Source: Polynucleobacter sp. MWH-Spelu-300-X4 (GTDB lineage Bacteria > Pseudomonadota > Gammaproteobacteria > Burkholderiales > Burkholderiaceae). Taken from it: a stretch of 64,000 bases of DNA. The position numbers were made by a program, and so were the translations under genes. The notes under the pieces were generated by a model. The model was given only the letters and a program-made list of their open reading frames with translations, was not told the DNA's origin and searched no databases. Below, in pieces: positions 18,504 through 27,418 of this stretch. The stretch's first letter is position 1, and each line of letters starts with the position of its first letter. The stretch covers positions 248,001 to 312,000 of the forward strand of contig NZ_CP061294.1 of NCBI RefSeq assembly GCF_018687515.1, written 5' to 3'.

Positions 18504-19199
18504 GTGAAATATTTACGCTATTTCCTCACGGTATTTTTTCTAGCCTTTTTGGCTTTACAGGCGTTCTTCTTTTTACAAATTCTTTCTTGGCGTTGGATTA
18601 ATCCAGATTCCACTGCCTTTGCCCGTGCTGAACGTTATCGTTTGTGTGGTTGGAGCATTCCTTATCTTGATAAGTGTGAGATACAGCATGAGTGGGTGGA
18701 TTTTAAAAAAATATCCCCTTATCTAAAACGTGCCATCACCATTAGCGAAGATAGTGATTTTTATCGCCATGCTGGTTTTGAGCCTCAGGCCATGAAAGAT
18801 GCTTGGGATAGAAATCAAAAAAACAATAAGCACTTAAGGGGTGGCTCAACCATTACTCAGCAGTTAGCTAAAAATCTCTTCCTCTCCAGCGAAAAGAGTT
18901 ACGCACGCAAAGGTCAAGAGTTTTTAATTACGGTGATGCTAGAAGTAGCTTTGCCTAAAGAGCGTATTTTTGAAATTTATCTCAATAGTGTTGAATGGGG
19001 TGAGGGTATCTTTGGTGTTGGTGCGGCTTCACAGCATTACTTTGCATTAAAGCCCTCCCAGTTAAGCATGGAAGAAGCGGTATCTCTGGCAACGGCTTTG
19101 CCGGCGCCTAAGTGTTATGACAAGGTGAAGTATTGCTCTAAGGCGCGTGTTAATTTTTCAGCAAGAATTGATTTCATTCTGGAAAGAATGAATAAATGA
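18504..19199 (+). CDS. mtgA: Monofunctional peptidoglycan glycosyltransferase
   Basis: Family GT51 enzyme that polymerises lipid II into glycan strands at the inner membrane. An N-terminal membrane segment (residues 7-27) precedes the GT51 motifs ISEDSDFYRHAGFE (catalytic Glu), GGSTITQQLAKNLFL, KGQEFLITVMLE and RIFEIYLNSVEWGEG. There is no transpeptidase domain, so it is monofunctional. The best start is GTG at 18504, giving MKYLRYFL. Its length of 231 residues is normal. Confidence 0.95.
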   Translation: MKYLRYFLTVFFLAFLALQAFFFLQILSWRWINPDSTAFARAERYRLCGWSIPYLDKCEIQHEWVDFKKISPYLKRAITISEDSDFYRHAGFEPQAMKDAWDRNQKNNKHLRGGSTITQQLAKNLFLSSEKSYARKGQEFLITVMLEVALPKERIFEIYLNSVEWGEGIFGVGAASQHYFALKPSQLSMEEAVSLATALPAPKCYDKVKYCSKARVNFSARIDFILERMNK

Positions 19200-19241
19200 T
19201 TAAATAAATAAGCGCTTAACTAACCCGCTACTTACCAGTAC

Positions 19242-19718
19242 TTATTTACAAAATTCTAAAAGCCTATTTAAGCTGTAGTCACAGGCTTGTGATCGAATCG
19301 CTTCGCGATCACCGGGGAATAATTTCTTCTCAGAAACAACTGAGCCATCTTGAAGTGCCCATGCAAACCAAACGGTACCAACAGGTTTTTCTGCGCTGCC
19401 ACCGGTAGGGCCTGCGATGCCTGTGATAGATAGAGCGATATGAGAGGAGCTAGATTTTTTGGCTCCTTGTGCCATCGCTTGTGCTACTTCTTCGCTAACC
19501 GCACCATGTTGTTGGATGAGCCTTGAATCTACGCCAATATCTTGCGTTTTTGCTTCATTGCTATAAGTAACGTAACCTCTCTCAAACCAATCGCTCGATC
19601 CTGCTAAGGTGGTGAGTGCTGCTGCGACAAGACCACCGGTGCAAGACTCTGCTGTAGAGAGTCGCCATTGATTCTTTAGAAAAACTTCAGCGAGCTTGGT
19701 GACAACAGGTTTCACCAT
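19242..19718 (-). CDS. pncC: Nicotinamide-nucleotide amidase (CinA C-terminal domain)
   Basis: Deamidates nicotinamide mononucleotide to NaMN in NAD recycling. The whole 158-residue protein is the CinA C-terminal domain: STAESCTGGLVAAALT (nucleophilic Ser), GGYVTYSNEAK-like GYVTYSNEAK, and SITGIAGPTGGS. The N-terminal competence-damage domain is absent, as in many proteobacteria. It overlaps pgpA by 7 bases on the minus strand. Confidence 0.92.
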   Translation of the reverse strand: MVKPVVTKLAEVFLKNQWRLSTAESCTGGLVAAALTTLAGSSDWFERGYVTYSNEAKTQDIGVDSRLIQQHGAVSEEVAQAMAQGAKKSSSSHIALSITGIAGPTGGSAEKPVGTVWFAWALQDGSVVSEKKLFPGDREAIRSQACDYSLNRLLEFCK

Positions 19719-20257
19719 AGTCGCATTCCGATGGCAATAACCATTAATGTGAAGATGGCTGCAGCCACGTCGTCAATCATTACGCCAAAGCCACGTATTG
19801 CCCAAGTGGGAATAGTTCTGGGTTGATCTACTCTTTCAACGGGTGGTTGCCAATTTTTAAAAAATAAATCGATAGCTTTGATGGGGCCAGGTTTCACAGC
19901 ATCAAAGAAGCGAAATAATAAAAATGCCCAAATTTGTCCCCAGAAATTAGTAGGCATGACTATAAATAACACCATCCAAAACGCAACGAACTCATCCCAA
20001 ACGATACCGCCATGATCTGGTACGCCTAATTCTTCTCCTACTTTCCCGCAAATCCAAATACCTGCGATAGCACCAATACCAATAATCCAAGCGATGGTGG
20101 TGCTTTCTAGAAAAGCGTGAAAGCCTAAATAGATGGCCCAGGCATAAAGAGTGCCAATGGTGCCTGGGGCAAATAACGATAAGCCAGATCCAAAGCCAAA
20201 TGCTAGAGCGCGTTCAGGTCGTGACCAAACCCAAGAGGCTTGAGGAATGATGCGCAT
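19712..20257 (-). CDS. pgpA: Phosphatidylglycerophosphatase A
   Basis: Inner-membrane phosphatase producing phosphatidylglycerol from PG-phosphate. Family signatures are seen in GFGSGLSLFAPGTIGTL near the start, the DHGGIVWDEFVAFW motif with acidic metal-binding residues, and RFFDAVKPGPI. Four hydrophobic segments are apparent in 181 residues. It sits between pyrF (3-base gap) and pncC (overlap) in a minus-strand cluster. Confidence 0.94.
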   Translation of the reverse strand: MRIIPQASWVWSRPERALAFGFGSGLSLFAPGTIGTLYAWAIYLGFHAFLESTTIAWIIGIGAIAGIWICGKVGEELGVPDHGGIVWDEFVAFWMVLFIVMPTNFWGQIWAFLLFRFFDAVKPGPIKAIDLFFKNWQPPVERVDQPRTIPTWAIRGFGVMIDDVAAAIFTLMVIAIGMRLW

Positions 20258-20260
20258 AGA

Positions 20261-21106
20261 TTATTTAGCTGCTCGCAAAGCGTCACGGGTTGCGAGGGCA
20301 ACTTTTCTGGCGGCCTCGGCAAAGTTAGTATCTTTGCTTGCATACAAAATAGCTCTAGATGAATTGATGATCATGCCAGTCCCTGGTGCATTGCTTACCG
20401 TACCCGCTTTAACTGTTGACGGAATATCGCCACCTTGAGCACCAATACCTGGAATCAATAAAGGCATATCACCAACAATACTTCTAACTTTGGCAATTTC
20501 TTCTGGGAAAGTTGCGCCAACAACTAATCCCAATTGACCAGTTTTATTCCATTGGCTTGCAGCCAATCTCGCGACACGCTGATACAGAAGTTCACCTGAG
20601 TGATTGGGATCATTTACTTCTAAAAATTGCAAATCTGAACCGCCAGGGTTGGATGTTCTGCAAAGAACAATAACCCCTTTATTGGCGTATTTAAGATAGG
20701 GCTCAACAGAATCAAAGCCCATGTATGGGTTAACCGTTACGGCATCTGCCTGATAGCGTTCAAAGGCCTCTACTGCGTATTGCTCAGCGGTACTGCCAAT
20801 ATCCCCACGTTTGGAGTCCAAAATAACCGGCACTTGTGGGTGTTGGCGGTGGATATGATCAATCAGTTGCTCTAGTTGATCTTCAGCTCCGTGGGCTGCA
20901 AAGTAGGCAATTTGTGGTTTAAATGCACAGACCAAATCAGCTGTGGCATCCACGATTTCTCGGCAAAAGGCCAAGATGGCGCCGCCTTCACCCTTAAGGG
21001 ATGCGGGGAATTGTTTAGGGTCTGGATCCAAGCCCACGCATAGCATGCTGTCTTGTTGACTCCAGGCATTAGCCAGTTGTTCTGTGAAAAGTGGGCGATT
21101 TTTCAT
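20261..21106 (-). CDS. pyrF: Orotidine-5'-phosphate decarboxylase (type 2)
   Basis: Final enzyme of UMP synthesis. The catalytic K/D network is in [16 protein letters not shown], and a second marker is [16 protein letters not shown]. The LCVGLDPDP start and PGIGAQGGD phosphate-binding segment fit the longer type 2 family (281 residues), not the short E. coli form. It leads a pyrF-pgpA-pncC group and diverges from corA. Confidence 0.95.
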   Translation of the reverse strand: MKNRPLFTEQLANAWSQQDSMLCVGLDPDPKQFPASLKGEGGAILAFCREIVDATADLVCAFKPQIAYFAAHGAEDQLEQLIDHIHRQHPQVPVILDSKRGDIGSTAEQYAVEAFERYQADAVTVNPYMGFDSVEPYLKYANKGVIVLCRTSNPGGSDLQFLEVNDPNHSGELLYQRVARLAASQWNKTGQLGLVVGATFPEEIAKVRSIVGDMPLLIPGIGAQGGDIPSTVKAGTVSNAPGTGMIINSSRAILYASKDTNFAEAARKVALATRDALRAAK

Positions 21107-21238
21107 CGGTATTTCATTAATCTTTCATTAATCGCAGTTAGAGTGCTTTAGTTTTCTCAGACTATAGGATAAACTCCGCGAACCCAACTGGCCAACTCCT
21201 CAACTGAAATAGTTGAAAAACAAGATCGGAGCCCCGGC

Positions 21239-22204
21239 ATGATTAACCTATTCGTACTACAAAAAGGTCGCCTAGCCCAAGAGCAGGTAGATGACCGTAA
21301 AGAACTATTAGAGCACCATAATCCAATTTGGATTGATGTGGTCGACCCTGAAGAAGAAGAGCTTCAATGGATTAAGGAAGCTTTTGGCGTTTCTTTGCCT
21401 GAATTGGAAGATTTAGGTGACTTGGAAGCATCTGCGCGCTATTTTGAGGCGGAAGATGGCCATTTGCACATCCGTACGGATTTCATCTTGGATGATGATG
21501 AAAATTCCCGTAACGTTCGTGTGGCTTTTGTTTTGACCGACAACATTTTGTTCTCGATTCATGAACAAGATTTACCTGTATTCCGTTTAGTGCGTTTACG
21601 CGCTCGTTTACGTCCTGGTTCAGTACGTAATGCGAAAGATGTTTTATTGGATCTTTACTCCACAGATGCTGAGTATTCAGCTGATGCATTGGAAGAGGTT
21701 TATGAGAACCTTGAAGAGGCTGGTAAGCAAGTGCTATCTGATAACGTCACAGATGCGGATGCGGCTGATATTTTGGAAACCATTGCTCGTGAAGAAGACT
21801 TGAATGGTCGTGTGCGTCGCAATGTGATGGATACGAGACGTGCTTTGTCATTCTTGATGCGCAGCAAATTATTATCTGATGAACAGCAAGAGGAAGCGCG
21901 TCAGATTTTGCGAGACATTGATTCTTTAGAAAACCATACGGCTTTTTTGTTCGATAAGATCAACTTCTTAATGGATGCGACGGTTGGTTTCATTAACATT
22001 AACCAAAATAAAATTATTAAGATCTTCTCGGTTGTGTCTGTTGCCTTAATGCCGCCAACCTTACTAGCTAGTATCTGGGGTATGAACTATGAACACATCC
22101 CTGAGTTGCACTTGACATGGGGTTACCCATTTGCGCTTGTGATGATGCTTATTTCAGCCTTAATACCTTTAGCGTATTTCTATAAAAAAGGTTGGATGCG
22201 TTAA
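21239..22204 (+). CDS. corA: CorA magnesium/cobalt transporter
   Basis: Homopentameric divalent-cation channel. A long acidic cytoplasmic N-terminal domain is followed by two C-terminal membrane segments and the selectivity motif GMN (about residues 281-283) with the outer loop YEHIPELHLTWGYP. It has 321 residues. A GGAG-like SD lies shortly before ATG. A small hairpin, tcaact-gaaat-agttga (21200-21216), is in the leader, with no clear resemblance to known Mg sensors. Confidence 0.95.
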   Translation: MINLFVLQKGRLAQEQVDDRKELLEHHNPIWIDVVDPEEEELQWIKEAFGVSLPELEDLGDLEASARYFEAEDGHLHIRTDFILDDDENSRNVRVAFVLTDNILFSIHEQDLPVFRLVRLRARLRPGSVRNAKDVLLDLYSTDAEYSADALEEVYENLEEAGKQVLSDNVTDADAADILETIAREEDLNGRVRRNVMDTRRALSFLMRSKLLSDEQQEEARQILRDIDSLENHTAFLFDKINFLMDATVGFININQNKIIKIFSVVSVALMPPTLLASIWGMNYEHIPELHLTWGYPFALVMMLISALIPLAYFYKKGWMR

Positions 22205-22238
22205 CCAATAGACAGTGCATCTAAATAAAAGCAAAAAT

Positions 22239-22266
22239 AAAAAAGCTCCTATACAGGAGCTTTTTT
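22239..22266. terminator. Terminator between corA and thiL
   Basis: Stem aaaaagctcct / aggagcttttt with a 4-base loop, with A and T tracts on both sides, so it can work for both convergent genes. Confidence 0.88.
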
Positions 22267-22291
22267 ATTGCGCTAGCAATTACAAATTTAA

Positions 22292-23299
22292 TTATTTGAA
22301 GTGGTCGAACGATTTTAGATATTGACTCGCTAAGTTAGGCGGCAGTTGTTGACCTTCTTGGTCAATGAGCCGAATGAGTTGATTGGCATTGGCTTCAGTA
22401 ACTTTGCCAATTTGAGTAAGTTTTAGATTTAATTTTTCAGAAACTTGAGAAATATAACTAGCTTCATAACTTGGCGCTGTAAAACAAAGCTCATAGTCAT
22501 CTCCACCCATGAGTGTGCATAAGCGTTTTAGTTCCACAGATTTACTTTGGAGTGTTTCAGAAGCTGGTACATCGTCTATGTTGATATCTGCACTGACATT
22601 TGATTGTTTAAGGATGTGCGCTAGATCACCGAGTAGGCCATCGGAAATATCAATAGCTGCATGTGCATGGCCTAATAGATGTTGTCCAAGAGCTACTCGG
22701 GGTGTGGGTGCATGCATGCGTGGTGTAACTAAGGCCAATTCTTCTGAGGGTAGTGCCCATTCTTGGCGTAATGCGCCTAATGCAAGCCTTGCATCACCAA
22801 CTGTATGAGAAACCCAAATGTCATCCCCAATTTTTGCGTTGCTACGTTTTAGGGCTTTTTCTTTAGGGACTTCTCCAAAAATCGTGATGTTGATGGTCAG
22901 AGGTCCTGCCGTGGTGTCTCCACCAATTAGCGTGCAATGATGCTCATCAGCAAGACTTAACAGTCCTTTAGAAAAAGGTTCTAACCAATCGGCGTTGGCA
23001 TGTGGCAAAGCAAGTGATAGAGTAAATCCAATCGGCTTTGCTCCCATAGCTGCTAGATCCGACAGATTCACGGCTAAGCATTTATGACCTAAAAAATAAG
23101 GGTCTGCATGGGCTAAGAAGTGTCGACCTTCTACCAACATGTCTGTACTGATGGCCCAATTGGATGTGGAGGGTAGATTCTCTAAGAGGGCGCAATCATC
23201 ACCAATCCCCAGTGTTACCAACGGGTTAGGTGGTAAATCACGTTTAAAAAAACGTTTAATTAAGTCAAATTCGCCTAAAGAATCATTCAAAGAAGCCAT
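22292..23299 (-). CDS. thiL: Thiamine-monophosphate kinase
   Basis: Phosphorylates thiamine monophosphate to the active diphosphate. The AIRS/PurM-like fold is indicated by GIGDDCALL near the start, the ISTDMLVEGRHF segment, NLSDLAAMGAKP, GGDTTAGPLTI, DISDGLLGDLAHIL and GGDDYELCFT. Its length of 335 residues is normal. It stands alone on the minus strand between corA and maeB. Confidence 0.96.
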   Translation of the reverse strand: MASLNDSLGEFDLIKRFFKRDLPPNPLVTLGIGDDCALLENLPSTSNWAISTDMLVEGRHFLAHADPYFLGHKCLAVNLSDLAAMGAKPIGFTLSLALPHANADWLEPFSKGLLSLADEHHCTLIGGDTTAGPLTINITIFGEVPKEKALKRSNAKIGDDIWVSHTVGDARLALGALRQEWALPSEELALVTPRMHAPTPRVALGQHLLGHAHAAIDISDGLLGDLAHILKQSNVSADINIDDVPASETLQSKSVELKRLCTLMGGDDYELCFTAPSYEASYISQVSEKLNLKLTQIGKVTEANANQLIRLIDQEGQQLPPNLASQYLKSFDHFK

Positions 23300-23486
23300 G
23301 AGTCATTGTAGGGGGTAAAAACACTAATTTGAAGATTCTCAAAAACCATTATTTTTGTAATTTATTACCTCTTTGGCGAACAGGAATAGAATCACAACAA
23401 TAAGTAATAAAAATAACAGTCCCCACAAGGGGTAAAACAGAGACAGGTTGCAACATACCAAGGATTGATGAAGGTTTAAACGACAA

Positions 23487-25808
23487 ATGGCTTCAGATAA
23501 AAATTCCAAAAGCTCTAGTGAGCAACAGAAGGCGGATTTACGTAAAGCAGCTCTTGAATATCATGAGTTCCCAACACCGGGAAAGATTGCGATTGCTCCC
23601 ACAAAACAATTAACCAATCAGCGTGACTTAGCCTTAGCTTATTCGCCAGGCGTGGCAGCGGCTTGTGAAGAGATTGTGGTGGATCCAGCAAATGCGTTCC
23701 GTTATACCTCTCGTGGCAATTTGGTTGGTGTGGTAACCAATGGTACTGCTGTGCTTGGTTTGGGTGATATTGGGCCTTTGGCTAGTAAGCCTGTAATGGA
23801 AGGTAAGGGCGTTTTATTTAAAAAATTCGCTGGCATTGATGTCTTTGATATTGAGATCAATGAAAAAGACCCAGATAAGTTAATTGAAATCATCGCCTCC
23901 ATGGAGCCAACATTTGGCGGTATTAACTTAGAAGATATTAAAGCGCCGGATTGTTTCTATATTGAGCGCAAGTTGCGTGAGCGCATGAAGATTCCTGTCT
24001 TCCACGATGATCAACATGGAACAGCGATTGTGGTTGGCGCAGCAATCAGTAACGGCCTTAAGGTTGTTGGTAAAGATATTAAAAAAGTAAAACTAGTTAC
24101 TTCTGGCGCTGGTGCGGCAGCTTTAGCTTGCTTAGACTTATTGGTTGATTTGGGTATGCCTATTGAAAATATTTGGGTAACCGATTTGGCTGGTGTGGTT
24201 TACAAAGGTCGTAAAGAGTTGATGGATCCGGATAAGGAGCCGTTTGCGAAAGAAACTACTCAGCGTACTTTGGCAGAAGTGATTGAAGGTGCGGATGTAT
24301 TCTTGGGCTTGTCTGCTGGTGGCGTATTAAAGCCTGAAATGGTTGCGAAGATGGCTGCTAAGCCATTGGTTTTTGCGCTGGCTAATCCAACGCCTGAAAT
24401 TTTGCCGGAAGAAGTGAAGGCTGTTCGTGATGATGCGATTATTGCAACAGGCCGCACGGATTATCCAAACCAAGTTAATAACGTTTTGTGTTTCCCATTC
24501 ATTTTCCGCGGAGCGTTAGATGTGGGCGCTACGACCATTACTCGCGAAATGGAAATTGCCGCGGTGAATGCGGTTGCTGATTTGGCTCAGGTAGAGCAAA
24601 GCGATGTGGTGGCTTCTGCTTATGGGGCTAGTAATTTATCGTTTGGCCCTGAGTATTTGATTCCAAAACCATTTGACCCACGTTTAATTGCGATCATTGC
24701 CCCAGCGGTGGCAAAAGCTGCGATGGAATCTGGCGTCGCGACTCGTCCGATTAAAGATTTCACGGCATATAAAGATCAGTTGCAACAATTTGTGTACCAC
24801 TCAGGTACTTTAATGAAGCCGTTGTTCTCCGTAGCGAAAAAAGTGCCAATGGCTAAAAAACGCGTGGTCTTCTGTGAAGGTGAAGATGAGCGTGTATTGC
24901 GTGCAGTTCAAGTGGTGATCGATGAAAAGATTGCTAATCCTATTTTGGTTGGTCGTCCTGCTGTGATTGCTCGTCGTATTGAGCGTTTCGGTTTGCGTAT
25001 GACACCAGGTGTTGATGTTGAAATTTGTAATCCAGAGTTTGATGAGCGTTATCGCGATTATTGGCAAACTTATCAAAAGCTCACGGAGCGTAAAGGTGTT
25101 ACAGAATCTTATGCGCGTCTAGAGGTTCGCCGCCGCAATACTTTGATTGGTTCTTTGATGGTTTACAAAGGTCAAGCGGATGGTTTGATTTGCGGCACGA
25201 TTGGTCAGACAGGCGCACATCTTCATTACATCGATCAAGTTATCGGGCATGAGCCTGGAGCAAAAACTTATGGCGCGATGAATGCTTTGGTATTGCCAGG
25301 CCGACAAGTTTTCTTGGTGGATACGCACATTAACGTTGATCCGACTGCAGAACAGTTGGCTGAGTTAACAATTTTGGCTGCGCAAGAATTGCGTGCTTTG
25401 GGTATTGAACCGAAAGTGGCTTTGTTATCGCACTCTAATTTTGGGTCTAGCCAAGCACCTTCTGCTCAAAAAATGCGTGATACGTTAGCCATCTTGAAAG
25501 AAAAAGCGCCTGATATGAAGGTTGATGGTGAAATGCATGGTGATTGCGCTTTGGATGAGGCGATTCGTAAAAACATCATGCCTGACTCTACTTTGACTGG
25601 GGACGCGAATCTTTTGGTCTTACCAAATATTGACGCTGCTAATATTTCTTATAACTTGTTAAAGACAGCTGCTGGTAACGGTATTGCGATTGGCCCAATT
25701 CTATTGGGTGCTGCAAAACCAGTTCATATCCTGACGCCGTCTGCGACACCACGTCGTATTGTGAATATGACAACCTTGGCTGTTGTGGAGGCAGCGCAGC
25801 AAAAATAA
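23487..25808 (+). CDS. maeB: NADP-dependent malic enzyme with C-terminal phosphotransacetylase-like domain
   Basis: Oxidatively decarboxylates malate to pyruvate, generating NADPH. Residues about 1-430 are the malic enzyme ([37 protein letters not shown]). About residues 440-773 form the phosphotransacetylase-like regulatory domain ([45 protein letters not shown]). This is the usual MaeB architecture, 773 residues, and in known cases the C-terminal domain binds acetyl-CoA as a regulator. Confidence 0.96.
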   Translation: MASDKNSKSSSEQQKADLRKAALEYHEFPTPGKIAIAPTKQLTNQRDLALAYSPGVAAACEEIVVDPANAFRYTSRGNLVGVVTNGTAVLGLGDIGPLASKPVMEGKGVLFKKFAGIDVFDIEINEKDPDKLIEIIASMEPTFGGINLEDIKAPDCFYIERKLRERMKIPVFHDDQHGTAIVVGAAISNGLKVVGKDIKKVKLVTSGAGAAALACLDLLVDLGMPIENIWVTDLAGVVYKGRKELMDPDKEPFAKETTQRTLAEVIEGADVFLGLSAGGVLKPEMVAKMAAKPLVFALANPTPEILPEEVKAVRDDAIIATGRTDYPNQVNNVLCFPFIFRGALDVGATTITREMEIAAVNAVADLAQVEQSDVVASAYGASNLSFGPEYLIPKPFDPRLIAIIAPAVAKAAMESGVATRPIKDFTAYKDQLQQFVYHSGTLMKPLFSVAKKVPMAKKRVVFCEGEDERVLRAVQVVIDEKIANPILVGRPAVIARRIERFGLRMTPGVDVEICNPEFDERYRDYWQTYQKLTERKGVTESYARLEVRRRNTLIGSLMVYKGQADGLICGTIGQTGAHLHYIDQVIGHEPGAKTYGAMNALVLPGRQVFLVDTHINVDPTAEQLAELTILAAQELRALGIEPKVALLSHSNFGSSQAPSAQKMRDTLAILKEKAPDMKVDGEMHGDCALDEAIRKNIMPDSTLTGDANLLVLPNIDAANISYNLLKTAAGNGIAIGPILLGAAKPVHILTPSATPRRIVNMTTLAVVEAAQQK

Positions 25809-25824
25809 GTCATAAAAAGTGATA

Positions 25825-25840
25825 GTGAGCGTGCGCTCAC
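25825..25840. repeat. 16-base perfect palindrome after maeB
   Basis: Bases 25825-25840 read gtgagcgtgcgctcac, a perfect inverted repeat 17 bases after the maeB stop. It is followed by an AT-rich stretch without a true T run. It could be a weak terminator stem or a protein-binding site for the downstream barstar gene. An exact TATAAT lies at 25874-25879 without a good -35. Confidence 0.4.
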
Positions 25841-25903
25841 ATATTTATATTTATATATAAAACAAAGACTTACTATAATTAACTCTTTGTGACACTTGTT
25901 TTT

Positions 25904-25931
25904 GGGGGCTAAAAAGGGTACTCTAGCCCCC
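25904..25931 (+). promoter_or_regulatory. Hairpin ending three bases before the barstar-family start codon
   Basis: Perfect 8-bp arms gggggcta (25904-25911) and tagccccc (25924-25931) enclose a 12-base loop aaaagggtactc. The only SD-like AAGGG is in the loop, and the ATG follows at 25935. Such a GC-rich stem in the initiation region would be expected to lower or control translation. No known riboswitch is recognised. Confidence 0.5.
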
Positions 25932-25934
25932 ATC

Positions 25935-26468
25935 ATGACGACGAATATTTCAGAAAACAACCTTTATGGTCAGCCTCTTTTGGGCGATCTGACTTCGTCC
26001 GCTTCAACTGCACCTCCTGCCAAAACGCCAACTTGGCGCATTGCGTTGGCAGCTCGTGAAGACGGCCCAACGGCTTCTTTAAGAGCGGTGCGCACCAATA
26101 TTGTTCAATCTATTAGAGCTTTCCGTACAGAAGATCTTGTAGAAGCCGCTGGAGAATTGGGGCAGCATTTTATTTACGCCAATAGTACCCATGCGTTAAC
26201 TAAATCTGAAGTTTTGGAAAGTATTGCTAATGGCTTTTATTTCCCAAGACAGCAAGCTAAAAACTTTGATGGTTTACTCAATTCATTAACAACCCTGATT
26301 GACCGTTCCGGTCCTCAACCTGGTTTTGTGATTGTTTTAGAAGGTTTGCCTTGCACGCATAAGTTTGACAAAGAAGCGCGCGAAACACTTTTAGATGTGT
26401 TCCGTGATGCTGTTGAGTTCTGGGCTGATCGTCGCGTATCTTGCCGTGTTTTCTACTCATTTGCGTAA
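25935..26468 (+). CDS. Barstar-family protein
   Basis: The C-terminal 90 residues resemble the barstar (barnase inhibitor) fold: an amphipathic start, NFDGLLNSLTTLI and GFVIVLEGLP. The first about 85 residues are an extra N-terminal region rich in Ala/Thr/Pro without clear identity. No barnase-type ribonuclease gene is adjacent, so a toxin-antitoxin role is not supported; such genes sit beside maeB in other Burkholderiales as far as I recall. A TTG-initiated reading from 25896 exists, but the ATG at 25935 is preferred because the upstream extension would translate the hairpin. Confidence 0.72.
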   Translation: MTTNISENNLYGQPLLGDLTSSASTAPPAKTPTWRIALAAREDGPTASLRAVRTNIVQSIRAFRTEDLVEAAGELGQHFIYANSTHALTKSEVLESIANGFYFPRQQAKNFDGLLNSLTTLIDRSGPQPGFVIVLEGLPCTHKFDKEARETLLDVFRDAVEFWADRRVSCRVFYSFA

Positions 26469-26501
26469 AAAATACTGTAAAAGACGTTAACTCTAAAAAA
26501 T

Positions 26502-26526
26502 AAAGCCGCTAAATAGCGGCTTTTTT
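26502..26526. terminator. Terminator between barstar gene and rsmE
   Basis: Stem aaagccgcta / tagcggcttt with a very short loop and T6 tail. It lies between convergent genes. Confidence 0.88.
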
Positions 26527-26555
26527 GTTGTTTAAAAATAATCTTTCAAACTAAT

Positions 26556-27308
26556 TTAGAACTGGTTCCAAATCGTATGGATCGCAGATAAGGCCACGAT
26601 GCCAGCAGTTTCTGTGCGTAGGATGCGCTGTCCCATTGAAACAGGAGTAAATCCAGCTCTTTTAGCTTGTTCTTCTTCGGAGTCACTTAACCCGCCTTCT
26701 GGGCCAATTAGGATGGTTAGAGCTTGAGGTGTGCAACGTTTGACAACACTTAATAGGCTACTTTCAGCTCTAGGTGAGAGCATGATCCGCAGGCTATTGT
26801 CATGAGGGTCCAAACTGGAGAGCCAAAGAGGGATGTTTTGGACTGCTTCAATACTAGGAAGCACCGTTCTGCCTGACTGCTCTGAGGCGGCAATCAAAAT
26901 ACCTTCCCAGTGCACCTGCTTTTTAGCAGCTCGCTCCCCATCCAATCGGACAACGGAGCGTTCTGTGTGTAAAGGGATGACATGGCTAATGCCTAGTTCA
27001 ACCGATTTTTCAATGAGCCAGTCCATTTTGTTACCGCCAGCAATGCCTTGAGCCAAGGTAATGGGGACTTTGGTTTCTGTACGCAGATTTTCTTGAATTT
27101 CCGATAAGCGAACTGCCGCTGATTTTTTATCCATTACCGTCAAGCAAGCATTGGCGCTTAAGCCCTTGCCGTCGAAAACCTTAAAGGTTTCATTGAGTTG
27201 GTAGCGACGAACCCTTAAATGGTGCGCCAATTTGGCGTCCAAGACCATTTCATCGGTGAAGTCTTGCCCAGGTTTTGGCCAAGGGCCAGGAAGATAAAAA
27301 TGTGACAT
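26556..27308 (-). CDS. rsmE: 16S rRNA (uracil-1498-N3)-methyltransferase
   Basis: SPOUT-class methyltransferase acting on m3U1498 of 16S rRNA. SAM-knot motifs are ILIGPEGGLSDSEEEQAK and LGxRILRTETA-like MGQRILRTETAGIVAL at the C-terminus. The N-terminal PUA-like part contains HLRVRRYQLNETFKVFDGKG. ATG at 27308 (MSHFYLPGPW) is chosen. The in-frame ATG at 27350 would add 14 residues not expected in the family. The product has 250 residues. Confidence 0.92.
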   Translation of the reverse strand: MSHFYLPGPWPKPGQDFTDEMVLDAKLAHHLRVRRYQLNETFKVFDGKGLSANACLTVMDKKSAAVRLSEIQENLRTETKVPITLAQGIAGGNKMDWLIEKSVELGISHVIPLHTERSVVRLDGERAAKKQVHWEGILIAASEQSGRTVLPSIEAVQNIPLWLSSLDPHDNSLRIMLSPRAESSLLSVVKRCTPQALTILIGPEGGLSDSEEEQAKRAGFTPVSMGQRILRTETAGIVALSAIHTIWNQF

Positions 27309-27418
27309 AAAACAATGATAAGGGAGGTGGCGCCAATGATAAAATGTCACTCTTTGAAGGATTCGGGCTTTTTACTTAAAAATCGGCTCGAATTCAATAA
27401 TGTGCCGCAGGGAAAATA

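Noticed and set aside
21200..21216. Possible Mg-sensing leader before corA
   Set aside because: Only a single 6-bp hairpin is visible, with no resemblance to known Mg riboswitches.
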